Below are positions 35,253 through 43,758 of a stretch of DNA of 64,000 nucleotides, in pieces. Source of the DNA: RPRC01 sp034933285. GTDB lineage: Bacteria; Desulfobacterota; Desulfuromonadia; Geobacterales; Geobacteraceae. Location of the stretch: the NCBI GenBank assembly GCA_034933285.1, contig JAYFNT010000009.1, positions 62,001 through 126,000 on the forward strand. The letters run 5' to 3'. How positions within the stretch are numbered: the stretch's first letter is position 1; the number at the start of each line of letters is the position of its first letter. The position numbers and the translations under genes are program-made. The notes beneath the pieces were generated by a model. It ran no database searches, was not told the origin of the DNA, and worked only from the letters and a program-made list of their open reading frames with translations.

Positions 35253-37535
35253 TTAGATTGACGTCATTTCCTTGATCAGCTTGGCAGTTTGTTTGGCAGC
35301 ATCATTCGGTTTTGTAGCCTGTTTGGAGATACCGCACACCACTTTCACGATATTGTGGTCGACCTTCTTCTCTGTCCAGACTTGTGCCTTGGGGGCAGCA
35401 ATGTACACGGAGAAGGCGTTCTGGCCGGTGCCCGGACGTTCGCCGATTATGTGGACAATGACCCGGGGCTTGTTGGGGTCCGATTTGCTGAAAAGTATGT
35501 CACCAACCATGTAGCCTGCACGTACGCGGCCGCTGGTGATGAGGATGTTTTTCGGGTCAACGGTCATGCCGGCTGCCTGAAGTTCCTTTCTCAACGCATT
35601 GATATACGGAAGCGTGTGCTCGGGATCCATGATCGAATTGGCGTTCAAACCATCGGATATGACAATCTGCACGTCCGGGGATTTGCCCTGCCATGAATCG
35701 CGCAGCTTTTCAAGGGTTGCCACTGACTGCACATTCAGTTTTTCGCCGCTGTCAGGACGAACGATGTAATTTTCACGGTCCTTGGACATGGTGGCGAGCT
35801 GCACCGAATCAGGAACGCTCTTGATGAACGCGGGAGTGAACTCCGCCCATATGGCCTTTTTCGCGTCAGCGTAGAGTTCCCGGATCTTCTTGTCAAGTGT
35901 CGGATTCAGATTCCAGATGTTCTTGCCGTAGCCGGAAGCCAGGGGCACCTTGTTGCCAGTCTTGAGCCAGGTATTGTGGATTGAGTCGAACTTCTGTTTG
36001 CCTTCAGCCATTATGACCTGCTGGGAGCGGTTGTCGCCGTTGGCTTTGCAGTACTGGTAATAGACCCATACGGGGTCGCCGAAGTGTTTGGTCGGCTTGC
36101 CGTTCTTGTCAATGACCTGGATGCGTTTGAAAAAAGCCCACATGGCATCGTTTATCTTGTAGCCGAATTTGTTGCGGATGCGCACGTGGTCCTGGTACGC
36201 GGTGGTCAGGTAGCTGAGCATGGGGTCGTTCTTGGTCGGCAGCGCCATGAGATAGGCGGGATTTGCCGGCATGATCTGGTCGATGCACCAGTCGAGGTCG
36301 TCAAGGCTTACGGACATGTGCAAGGTGGAGCAGATGTCGAGACCGGAAGTGAGACCCTGCAGCTTGCCCATCAGGATGTCTTCCAGGGTGCAGCGCACCA
36401 GTTGCTCCCTGGTCCTGAATACTTCCGGTCCGATAAAGCCGGCGACGTCATTGAAATGAGTATAGGCGCCTTTTGGCTGCACTTCAGCGAGAATCTGTTT
36501 CAACCCGCGAGCGAAACCGTACTTGCGGGATTCGAGCACTACCATGTCGACACCTTCAGCGCCGCCGTTGGTAAAGTCGGAGCCCTGGCCGGTCTCATAA
36601 TATATCCCGTACTGCTGACCTGTCCGGGATTTTGCATGGTCGACCATTTTTTCGACGGTCACGTCGAAGGTCTTGTTTGCCACATCAGTTCCCGCCAGGC
36701 TCTGGAACATCATGTTGATCAGTTCCGGCTTCTCTTTGAAAATTTCCCTCTGAACGTCAATGTGAGCCAGGACGCACCAGGGAATGGTCCCCTCCAATTT
36801 GAACGAATCGACAACACTCTTGAGAGCTGCCTCAACTCGAGCAGTTTGTTCTTTTGTCCCGTCCACCGGGTTGGTCCCGATTACCAGGTCGCCGACAGCG
36901 TATGAGAATGCGCTGAATACCTGCCACTGGATTTCTTCAGAATCATCAGTGGGGGAGTTCGGTTGAATGCGCGCGCTCAGGTAGCCTTTGGCGCCGATCT
37001 TGGTGCCGGGCAGCGGGTTGAAGATTTTCTTGTTGACCGAAATCAGCTCCTGATTGCTCATGAGCTTGGGGATGCAGCCGACCACTTCGCTGTTCATGCC
37101 GTACATGACCCCCTTTATTGCTGCTTCAGGTTTGGTCAGGAGGAAGGTTTTCATTTGACCCATGGTCCAGTTCTTGATCTTGTTGTACTGGCCGGTGTCG
37201 ACCGATTTGGCAATGAACTTGTAAAGATCGTCGTTCAGCAGCGGGTGCTCGGTAATGTCCTTGATCTTGGTGTTGGCCAGAAGCTTCCGGGCATTTTCCC
37301 TGCTGGCATTGTTATCGGCAGCAACGCCGATGGTCTGGTCGCCTTCCTTGAAGGCATTTGACGCGCCTATTAACTGCTGGTACATGGTCTGGTCAAAAGA
37401 GCCTTTAACCCGTTGCATGTATTTGAAAACATCTTCACCGGGTTTTACGGACTTGATGGCGATGGCTTCGCTGCTTGTGCTGAAAGAAAGCAGCCCGAAG
37501 CAAAACATCGCGGTAATCAACAAAAATCGTTTCAT
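35253..37535 (-). CDS. eutB-eutC: Exported fused ethanolamine ammonia-lyase (EutB-EutC in one chain)
   Basis: 760 residues in one frame. Residues 1-26 are a Sec signal peptide (MKR, then FLLITAMFCFGLLSF, then SSEA). Residues 30-495 match the large subunit EutB: the substrate and catalytic residues of the enteric enzyme (Arg160, Gln162, Asn193, Glu287, Asp362) correspond to Arg189, Gln191, Asn222, Glu314 and Asp400. After a linker, residues 570-760 match EutC (RPDSGEKL, PDVQIVISDGL, SGRV, IIGERPGTGQN). The enzyme uses adenosylcobalamin to turn ethanolamine into acetaldehyde and ammonia. Known EutB and EutC are separate cytoplasmic chains, so export and fusion are both odd. AAGGAAGGAG precedes the ATG; a terminator follows. 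Confidence 0.9.
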   Translation of the reverse strand: MKRFLLITAMFCFGLLSFSTSSEAIAIKSVKPGEDVFKYMQRVKGSFDQTMYQQLIGASNAFKEGDQTIGVAADNNASRENARKLLANTKIKDITEHPLLNDDLYKFIAKSVDTGQYNKIKNWTMGQMKTFLLTKPEAAIKGVMYGMNSEVVGCIPKLMSNQELISVNKKIFNPLPGTKIGAKGYLSARIQPNSPTDDSEEIQWQVFSAFSYAVGDLVIGTNPVDGTKEQTARVEAALKSVVDSFKLEGTIPWCVLAHIDVQREIFKEKPELINMMFQSLAGTDVANKTFDVTVEKMVDHAKSRTGQQYGIYYETGQGSDFTNGGAEGVDMVVLESRKYGFARGLKQILAEVQPKGAYTHFNDVAGFIGPEVFRTREQLVRCTLEDILMGKLQGLTSGLDICSTLHMSVSLDDLDWCIDQIMPANPAYLMALPTKNDPMLSYLTTAYQDHVRIRNKFGYKINDAMWAFFKRIQVIDKNGKPTKHFGDPVWVYYQYCKANGDNRSQQVIMAEGKQKFDSIHNTWLKTGNKVPLASGYGKNIWNLNPTLDKKIRELYADAKKAIWAEFTPAFIKSVPDSVQLATMSKDRENYIVRPDSGEKLNVQSVATLEKLRDSWQGKSPDVQIVISDGLNANSIMDPEHTLPYINALRKELQAAGMTVDPKNILITSGRVRAGYMVGDILFSKSDPNKPRVIVHIIGERPGTGQNAFSVYIAAPKAQVWTEKKVDHNIVKVVCGISKQATKPNDAAKQTAKLIKEMTSI

Positions 37536-37585
37536 ACTTTTGCTCCTTCCTTAACAGTTGGTGTGATGCTGCACCTCGACATCAG

Positions 37586-38455
37586 CTATATCGCCAGGTC
37601 GAAGATGAGCCCCCCATAGACAAAGTTGTTATGGCCGCTAAAGCTGTTTCTCTCTATGCGGTGTGCCGCACCCCCGCTGAGCGGAAACGAGTACTGAATG
37701 TTCGGTTTGATCGAGGCGAAATTGTTGATGGGGATCTTCAAACCGGCCGAGATGTTGCCGTCATGGAATGCGCCGAAACCATCGCTTCCGTCTGAACCGG
37801 TCGATTTGCTATAATAGCTGACCCATCCCGCCAGATCCAGGGACCAGTCCTTGTAAACGGCGATGCTGTGAGACAATGCAAGGCTCATGTACCATGCCTG
37901 TCCTATTTCTATTTCATTGTAAACAGTGAATGTGGGTTTGAGAAAGGTATCCAACCCGAGGCTAAGAAAAAATTCCTGGTTCTTGGTGTCTCGGAAATGA
38001 TTTTCCGCCGCTTGTGCTTCGAGAGTACCTTGTGTTGCCTGGTAGTCATAAAGGATCCATCCCACGGTATAATTCAGTTTCCACGGCTTATAAGAATTGC
38101 TGTACGAAACCGTCACGTCCGTTTCCTGCAGTTTGAAGTCCTTGTCCTGACTCGCTACACAGCGGGTGTCCAGGTCGGTCCAGATGTTGACGGCAAATCC
38201 CTTGTAGCCGACGGTCAGTGTGGGGAAGAACACCACGCTGCCCCTGCTCAGCTCGTATCCTCGCCAGATGTATTGGGAATAGAGTGAAAGGTTGAAGTCG
38301 GCGGTAAGGTCCTCCGGTATCGTTTTCCCGGTGGGTTTCGGGGCCTCGATCGGTTTTTCTCCCGGCACCACGTCCTGTGCCTGGACAAATGTACCCATGC
38401 TCATTACGATGATGATAAACAAACTCAAAGATAGTGTCTTCAAAGACGTTTTCAT
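37586..38455 (-). CDS. Outer-membrane beta-barrel protein (TorF/porin-like)
   Basis: 289 residues: a signal peptide ending VQAQD, a Pro-rich linker, then alternating amphipathic strands starting with FNLSLYSQYIWRGYELSRGS, as in TorF-type putative porins, and ending in a short hydrophobic strand with a C-terminal Ile rather than Phe. CGAGGAGGGCACC precedes the ATG. It lies 50 nt before the exported eutBC gene, so a role in admitting its substrate is possible but not shown. Confidence 0.8.
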   Translation of the reverse strand: MKTSLKTLSLSLFIIIVMSMGTFVQAQDVVPGEKPIEAPKPTGKTIPEDLTADFNLSLYSQYIWRGYELSRGSVVFFPTLTVGYKGFAVNIWTDLDTRCVASQDKDFKLQETDVTVSYSNSYKPWKLNYTVGWILYDYQATQGTLEAQAAENHFRDTKNQEFFLSLGLDTFLKPTFTVYNEIEIGQAWYMSLALSHSIAVYKDWSLDLAGWVSYYSKSTGSDGSDGFGAFHDGNISAGLKIPINNFASIKPNIQYSFPLSGGAAHRIERNSFSGHNNFVYGGLIFDLAI

Positions 38456-38571
38456 GGTGCCCTCCTCGGTTATTAGAGTTTATTTCCGCCGCTGCCTGTC
38501 TTAGGTCCCCCCCCTCTGTCCGCATGCATACTCGCATTGTCAAGAAATGTGCTGCCGGGTTCCGATAACCG

Positions 38572-39672
38572 TCATTTCTTTCTCAACTTTTTCGCCTCCT
38601 CCCACATTTCGCCAAAGGCTTTCTCGGTTTTTTCGCTCATGACCCGCCAGATTGCCACGGTCTTGAAGTAATCGTTGTTGCCGACATGGAACAGGACCTT
38701 CTCTTCAGGAGTCACGAGGTTTCCCACGTTGTCGATTACCGGAGATACACCCTGCTGTTTGACGACCGCAGCCTGGTACCTGGGAGACAGGTGCATGTTG
38801 ATCCACTCTTCGCAAAGTTTTTTCTTCATACCTTTCGCGGCATGGGTAATGCACCAGTAGTCGATCCAGGCACTGCCGCCTTCTTTCGGACTGGCCAGCT
38901 TCCAGTGACCACCTTTCTGATTCGCCTTCACCACGGAAAATCCCCACGTGGTCGCCAGGGACAGTTTGGGGAACTCATCCGCATTGGCTTCCCCGTCCCA
39001 GAGGCTCTTCGCCCCCTTCACCAGTTCATTCAGCTTGGGCTGGATCTTCTTCCGGTCAAGCCGGTCGATATTGAAAAGATCATCGTATTTGTAGCCGAGA
39101 GTAAGGGCGGTTATCCAGATATTGACCTTGTGGAAGTTGTTGTTGATGGTGTATTTGCCCGCATACCGCTTGTCCCAGAACACGTTCCAGCTTTTCGGCG
39201 CTTCTTTGAAAACCGCGGTGTTGTATGCAAGTCCGTAAGGACCGCAATTGTACGGCAGGCCATAACGCTTTCCTCCCTCTATGAGGGATTTGTCTGCCGT
39301 GAAGAACGGCAGCATGTGCTTTGCATTGGGAATATTTTTCATGTCAAGGGGAGACAGCAGGATGCTGCCTTTTTTGAACACATTGAACCGCGGTGTCTTG
39401 GGCATATCGGCCGGGGGCGAAATGAGATCGGCAGTGCCCTTCTTCGCGGCATTGTAAAAATCCTCCTGGCCCGTAGCGTAAGAGGGCTTCACCTCCACGT
39501 CGATTTTGTACTTCTCTTTCACCATCTTCTTGAAATCAGCAATGAACGCTTTGTCCGAATACCCTTCCCAGCACATGATGTTGATGGTTTCCTTTGCAGC
39601 CGTTGCTGTCCCCGCTCCGACAGTTACTGCGAAGGCCAGAAGGATGGTGCAGCAGAGAAACATTCTTTTCAT
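38572..39672 (-). CDS. PotD-type periplasmic solute-binding protein (no partner permease)
   Basis: 366 residues. A signal peptide ends GTATAA; the mature protein resembles the spermidine/putrescine-binding family (INIMCWEGYSDKAFI, GLPYNCGPYGLAYNTAVFKEAPKSW within residues 120-150, WDKRYAGKYTINN). GGAGGAG precedes ATG 39672. No matching permease or ATPase is nearby, so it may serve a distant transporter or hand a ligand to a local enzyme. Since the next two genes are a porin-like protein and an exported ethanolamine lyase, a small amine ligand is a fair guess. Confidence 0.85.
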   Translation of the reverse strand: MKRMFLCCTILLAFAVTVGAGTATAAKETINIMCWEGYSDKAFIADFKKMVKEKYKIDVEVKPSYATGQEDFYNAAKKGTADLISPPADMPKTPRFNVFKKGSILLSPLDMKNIPNAKHMLPFFTADKSLIEGGKRYGLPYNCGPYGLAYNTAVFKEAPKSWNVFWDKRYAGKYTINNNFHKVNIWITALTLGYKYDDLFNIDRLDRKKIQPKLNELVKGAKSLWDGEANADEFPKLSLATTWGFSVVKANQKGGHWKLASPKEGGSAWIDYWCITHAAKGMKKKLCEEWINMHLSPRYQAAVVKQQGVSPVIDNVGNLVTPEEKVLFHVGNNDYFKTVAIWRVMSEKTEKAFGEMWEEAKKLRKK

Positions 39673-40382
39673 AAAATCTCCTCCTTTCAAATGACAGCCT
39701 GAAGTCGCATTTCTCCAGCCAGCCATATATCGGCTGGCATAATGATCCACGCGGATGACTTTTGCTGCAAATGCCCACGTTCTTCCCGATGACTTCGTGA
39801 TGATCGTGATATTTCATCGGGTTCTCTCCCGACGGGGGAAAAGCGGCTCAACGATACTGAAGTCAGATATATCACGATCGATCCTTTCCTCACCCCATGA
39901 ATGTGCCATGGCAACGGGGTTACGGACAGGTTAGCTCACTGGGGTTGGCATAGTTCCGGAGCGTTCATCGATGAGATGTATAGATTCATTTTCTAATGAT
40001 ATTTGGGTTTGTCAAGATTCGCAAGATGATTCTTCATAAATTTTTCACGAATCTCATGACAGTGATGACATAAGTAGAGAGAATCTGTCAGATTCTTTGA
40101 CTGCTGTTACATAAATAACCGGCACTGTTTATCTGACGATATGCCGAGGCCGAAAAAGGGCAGGTATTAGAGAAAGCTATCATTAGCGGTTTGTGCCGTA
40201 CTGACATCAAGTTGATAAGGACGGGACACAGGGACCTGGTGCTGCCGCGTATACCGGTGATGGATGACAGCGGCATGAAAAGATTGTCGCTTCTGGAGAA
40301 GAAGTCGCTGGGTCCGGTGTGTGGCTGCATTCCAAAGCTTCATGCTTGCCATGCAGCATTTTTCGTGGTAATAATTCCAGAC
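39673..40382. other. 710-bp intergenic region between divergent genes
   Basis: This gap separates the binding-protein gene (minus) from the IHF-like gene (plus). It is AT-rich around 39960-40100 and holds a 17-bp palindrome, a direct repeat ATGACA-GTG-ATGACA near 40055 and a minus-strand TTGACA at 40010-40015 with only a poor -10. An open frame continues upstream of the IHF-like start but has no protein-like features. No gene is supported. Confidence 0.6.
40080..40096. promoter_or_regulatory. 17-bp palindrome, operator candidate
   Basis: AGAATCTG-T-CAGATTCT is a perfect 8-bp inverted repeat around one base. It lies in the control region shared by the binding-protein gene and the IHF-like gene, about 290 bp from the latter and 410 bp from the former. 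The regulator is unknown. Confidence 0.4.
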
Positions 40383-40661
40383 ATGACCAAAAAAGACCTT
40401 TTCGAAAACGTCAGTTCCTGTTGCGATATTCCGCGAAAAGAAGCGGAACAGGCCGTGGAATCCGTCCTGGATATCATAAAAGAAACCCTTGCTTCCGGAG
40501 AAGAGCTGAAAGTCTCCGGCTTCGGGAAATTTGCCGTTCACCTGAAGCGGGACCGGAAAGGCCGCAATCCTCAGACTGGCGAACCTATCACTATCAGCGC
40601 CAGGAAAATCCTCACTTTCAAACCGAGCACTGTCCTCAAGCAGGATATCAACACGAATTAA
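40383..40661 (+). CDS. HU/IHF-family DNA-bending protein (IHF-alpha-like)
   Basis: 92 residues: helix pair MTKKDLFENVSS...IIKETLASGEE, the core strand VSGFGKFAVH and the DNA-binding arm GRNPQTGEPITISARKILTF with the intercalating Pro. This matches IHF-alpha/HU. No good ribosome site lies before ATG 40383, but family length and the MTKKDL start favour it over the longer frame from 40191. It stands alone. Confidence 0.88.
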   Translation: MTKKDLFENVSSCCDIPRKEAEQAVESVLDIIKETLASGEELKVSGFGKFAVHLKRDRKGRNPQTGEPITISARKILTFKPSTVLKQDINTN

Positions 40662-40969
40662 AAGTCCGCATTATAGTCATCCTTCCACCGAGAACTTCCA
40701 ATATTGGTTGAATAAAAGTCTTGATATTTCAGTGCAAGACAAAAAGGAAGCATTTGGCTATTCCTTTCCTGAGGGATACGGGTTTTTTGCTCTTCCGATT
40801 GACTTTTCCCAACGATGTTTTCGATCCTTTGGAACAGGGACTTGCCGGACCTTGGTGTCTCCTCTGGTATGACGAGGCTGTCCTTTATTGCCAAGTCATT
40901 GGCATATTTCAACTGGGCGTCGTTTGATCCGCCGTATGCAACCGGTGCAAAAAGCCGGAAAAACCCCAT
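40658..40969 (-). CDS. Doubtful hypothetical protein or gene remnant
   Basis: A 103-codon frame (open back to about 41030 with no start there) with a basic-hydrophobic start MGFFRLFAPVAYGGS and a hydrophilic tail. No family or ribosome site is seen. The 459-bp gap 40662-41120 around it has no other supportable gene. It may be a decayed coding segment or chance. Confidence 0.2.
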   Translation of the reverse strand: MGFFRLFAPVAYGGSNDAQLKYANDLAIKDSLVIPEETPRSGKSLFQRIENIVGKSQSEEQKTRIPQERNSQMLPFCLALKYQDFYSTNIGSSRWKDDYNADF

Positions 40970-41120
40970 CGTAATGAGTGCTTTGACGATCCTGAAAAGC
41001 AGATTGCCCCAACCGGGTACTTCACAAAATTAGCTTGCAATTCAGGGAGTATGACGACTAAAGTTCTAAACTTCCCTTGCAGGGAAAAGTTGTGCCGAGA
41101 TTTAACATGAGTGCATTATT

Positions 41121-41825
41121 ATGATTGAATTGATAAACGTTTCCAAAAGATACGGTTCCCTTGCCGCTGTTGATAATGTCACCTTCTCCGTCAGAACAGG
41201 GGAGTATTTTGCCTTGCTAGGACCAAATGGTGCGGGCAAGACTACAATTGTCAGGATGTTGCTTGACTTTACCCGGCCGACATCGGGAAGCCTGTCATTA
41301 GGCGGTATACCGAGCACAAATGCATTATGCCGGAAAGCAATCGGTTACGTGGCTGAAAATCACCGCATACCGGCATCCCTTTCAGGATGGCAATACCTGC
41401 TACGGTGTGCTGAATTATCGGATATAAATCGATTTGATGCCATGGACCAATGCAGGCGCATCGTCGAGTTGATCGGAATGAATGGCAGGGAACATGCGAA
41501 AGTGGGCACATATTCCAAGGGTATGATTCAACGGTTCGGGTTAGGTGCTGCTCTGATAGGAGATCCGAAAATATTGATTCTTGACGAGCCCACCGCCGGT
41601 CTTGATCCAATTTGTGTCCGAGAAATACGCGAGATCTTGGAGTCGCTTAAAGAACGAGGCATTACCATCTTTCTGAATTCACACCTCCTGTCGGAAGTTG
41701 AAAAGATATGCGATACCGTTGCTATCATCAACTGTGGCAAGCTATTGGTAAAGGATGCGATTTCCGCCATTGTCAAGGACGGTGATACTCTGGAAGATGT
41801 GTTTGTCAGGTTTGTGAAAGGTTGA
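41121..41825 (+). CDS. ABC-2-type transporter ATP-binding protein (CcmA/NosF-like)
   Basis: 234 residues with Walker A GPNGAGKTT, signature YSKGMIQRFGLGAALI, Walker B ILILDEPTAGLDP and the switch His in FLNSHLLSE. The signature begins YSKGM rather than LSGGQ, as in many NosF/CcmA exporters. It is translated one base before its permease gene. Substrate unknown. Confidence 0.9.
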   Translation: MIELINVSKRYGSLAAVDNVTFSVRTGEYFALLGPNGAGKTTIVRMLLDFTRPTSGSLSLGGIPSTNALCRKAIGYVAENHRIPASLSGWQYLLRCAELSDINRFDAMDQCRRIVELIGMNGREHAKVGTYSKGMIQRFGLGAALIGDPKILILDEPTAGLDPICVREIREILESLKERGITIFLNSHLLSEVEKICDTVAIINCGKLLVKDAISAIVKDGDTLEDVFVRFVKG

Positions 41826-41826
41826 C

Positions 41827-42675
41827 ATGAAAACGTCGAAAACGTTTCCCTCCATATTCAGGATTGCCAAGCATACTTTTGTTGATGAAGTGCGGCAAAA
41901 AAGTTTCATCATCATGCTGGGGATATGCGCCATATCTCTGTTTCTTGTTCGAGGTTGTTATCAAGGCAATTACATGGTGAACGGACAGTATCTTGATTCC
42001 GAAACGGTTGTAAGGACCTTGTCGAAAGTGACTTTCCATATCATTGGCGCGGGTGCGATGATCATTTCGGCCCTGCTTTCGATGCGAATATTCAGGCGTG
42101 ACCGGAACGAAGGTATGCAGGCGTGTATTTTGTCAAAACCGATAGCCCGATGGCAGTATGTCCTGGGTAAGACATTAGGTTTATGGGTCTTAGCTGTACT
42201 ATTTATGTTCATCATGAACATCATTATTTGTCTTATCTCATTCATAAATTTGAAAGTTATCATGCCGGGATACCTCATTGCGTCACTGCTATGTTCTGTC
42301 AATCTGCTTTTTGTAGTAATTTCGGTGTTTCTTTTCTCGCTGCTGATGCCCGATATTATAGCCTTTCTCAGTGTTCTAGGTATCGGTGTCGTGGGTTTTG
42401 TGGCCGACGGGATAGCTGCTGTCAGCCAGAGCCAGATGGCACAGGCAATGATGCAGCAATCAGGCGCCCATCTCCAGTCGAACTTGACATGGTGGAAAGT
42501 TGTTTACTATTTATGGCCAAAGCTCTCAGGTGTTCAGCATACGGCATCATCGGTGATTGATAGTGGATCATATCAAGATTTCGGCCCAATACATCCACTC
42601 GTCAATGTCGTTCTTTACTGTCTTATCCTTGGAGCATTGCTTTTCCGGCGATTTGAGAGTGAAGATATTGTGTAA
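41827..42675 (+). CDS. ABC-2-type transporter permease (NosY-like)
   Basis: 282 residues with six membrane helices and the family segment SMRIFRRDRNEGMQACILSKPIARWQYVLGK, which marks NosY-type permeases. A periplasmic loop precedes helix 2. The partner ATPase gene ends one base upstream. The last residues (FRRFESEDIV) are usual for these proteins. Confidence 0.88.
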   Translation: MKTSKTFPSIFRIAKHTFVDEVRQKSFIIMLGICAISLFLVRGCYQGNYMVNGQYLDSETVVRTLSKVTFHIIGAGAMIISALLSMRIFRRDRNEGMQACILSKPIARWQYVLGKTLGLWVLAVLFMFIMNIIICLISFINLKVIMPGYLIASLLCSVNLLFVVISVFLFSLLMPDIIAFLSVLGIGVVGFVADGIAAVSQSQMAQAMMQQSGAHLQSNLTWWKVVYYLWPKLSGVQHTASSVIDSGSYQDFGPIHPLVNVVLYCLILGALLFRRFESEDIV

Positions 42676-42768
42676 GATTCCGGTTAGTCTCTGAAATCTG
42701 TGTCAAATGTTTCCTTTGCTGCTTGGAAGGAGGTTGTCGGGAGTGAAAAGCGGACAGTTGAAATAAAA

Positions 42769-42794
42769 AAGGACTTGCGGTTGTGCAAGTCCTT
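42769..42794 (-). terminator. Rho-independent terminator after tRNA-fMet
   Basis: A 10-bp stem AAGGACTTGC/GCAAGTCCTT with a 6-nt loop is followed on the minus strand by TTTTATTTC. It lies 8 nt beyond the tRNA 3' end. It could also end the converging ABC exporter transcript. Confidence 0.8.
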
Positions 42795-42802
42795 GGCCTT
42801 AT

Positions 42803-42879
<77 letters not shown>

Positions 42880-42898
42880 TCATGTGTTTAACTCAAAC

Positions 42899-42927
42899 TT
42901 TATATCATGAGAGTTCCATGGTGTCAA
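42899..42927 (-). promoter_or_regulatory. Sigma-70 promoter of tRNA-fMet
   Basis: On the minus strand: TTGACA, 17-nt spacer, TATAAA, with the -10 box 19 nt from the tRNA start. Confidence 0.85.
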
Positions 42928-42934
42928 TGTAAAA

Positions 42935-43741
42935 TTATCTTTTTTCCTGTTTGGCGTCATTTTTTCCCTGATCGGGAACCGCAATTGCTCCGCTGCCAAT
43001 TTTGGCCGAAAGTTGATTCGCTGTCTCCTGGCTCATGCGGTTTCCTATACGTACCCGGTAAAGTGTACCCTTTCCATTAACGGAAGATTCGACGATGCGG
43101 ACGGAATAGCCCTTTTTCGCCCATTTGGCCTTAAAATCTTCCGCTTCCTTCTTGTCGTGATAAGATGCCAGTTGCACGGTGTAGGTTATTGCGTTCCCTG
43201 TTGGCTTTTGAGAGGCCTGAACGGCTTTTCCGGCAGCGGCTCCTTTGTTGTCCGCCGGAGCAATCTTGTCAGGGGGGGGTGCGGTGTGAGTGGAATTGTC
43301 AGCAGCAGGCTGCGAGGAAGCAGGTTTCTGAGGATTGGACGGCTTTTGCTGGATATCGGCGGAAGACGGTAACTGCGCAGCTCTGGATGGGGCTGAAGGC
43401 ACACTGTCCCTTTTTGGGTTAAGGCCTGTTCCGATCAGTTCTTTGTCGCCCTTGGGCAATGAATCATAGAAGGTTAGATGCGGCGTTACATTTCCTGCCT
43501 GAGGCTTGGCCGCTGTTTCAGATTTGGAAGTTTGCGCTGAGGCAGATGCTGCCGTGTTTCCGTTTTGCAAAGCTGGAGAAAGTGACTTCTTACCGTGGCC
43601 GAAAAGCAGCCAGCCGGTAGCGACACCTAGGCCGAATAAAATGCCGGCACCTGCCAGTGTAAGAAGAAGAAATGGCCGAAAAGGGTTTTTTTTCGGGCGG
43701 TTCACACTTACCTGGCGCCTGTTGCTGTAGTCGATACGCAT
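42935..43741 (-). CDS. SPOR-domain membrane protein
   Basis: 268 residues: a basic cytoplasmic start, one membrane helix (about 24-48), a long Pro/Ala/Gln/Ser-rich spacer, and a C-terminal SPOR domain (about 183-255: YTVQLASYHDKKEAEDF, GTLYRVRIG). SPOR domains bind denuded glycan strands at the division septum, so the protein probably works in cell division, as its neighbour ftsB does. It follows argS by 17 nt. Confidence 0.9.
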   Translation of the reverse strand: MRIDYSNRRQVSVNRPKKNPFRPFLLLTLAGAGILFGLGVATGWLLFGHGKKSLSPALQNGNTAASASAQTSKSETAAKPQAGNVTPHLTFYDSLPKGDKELIGTGLNPKRDSVPSAPSRAAQLPSSADIQQKPSNPQKPASSQPAADNSTHTAPPPDKIAPADNKGAAAGKAVQASQKPTGNAITYTVQLASYHDKKEAEDFKAKWAKKGYSVRIVESSVNGKGTLYRVRIGNRMSQETANQLSAKIGSGAIAVPDQGKNDAKQEKR

Positions 43742-43758
43742 GATCCCGAAACCCTCCG

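Noticed and set aside
40191..40382. N-terminal extension of the IHF-like protein by 64 codons
   Set aside because: The extra residues have no domain features and HU/IHF proteins start at the MTKKDL position.
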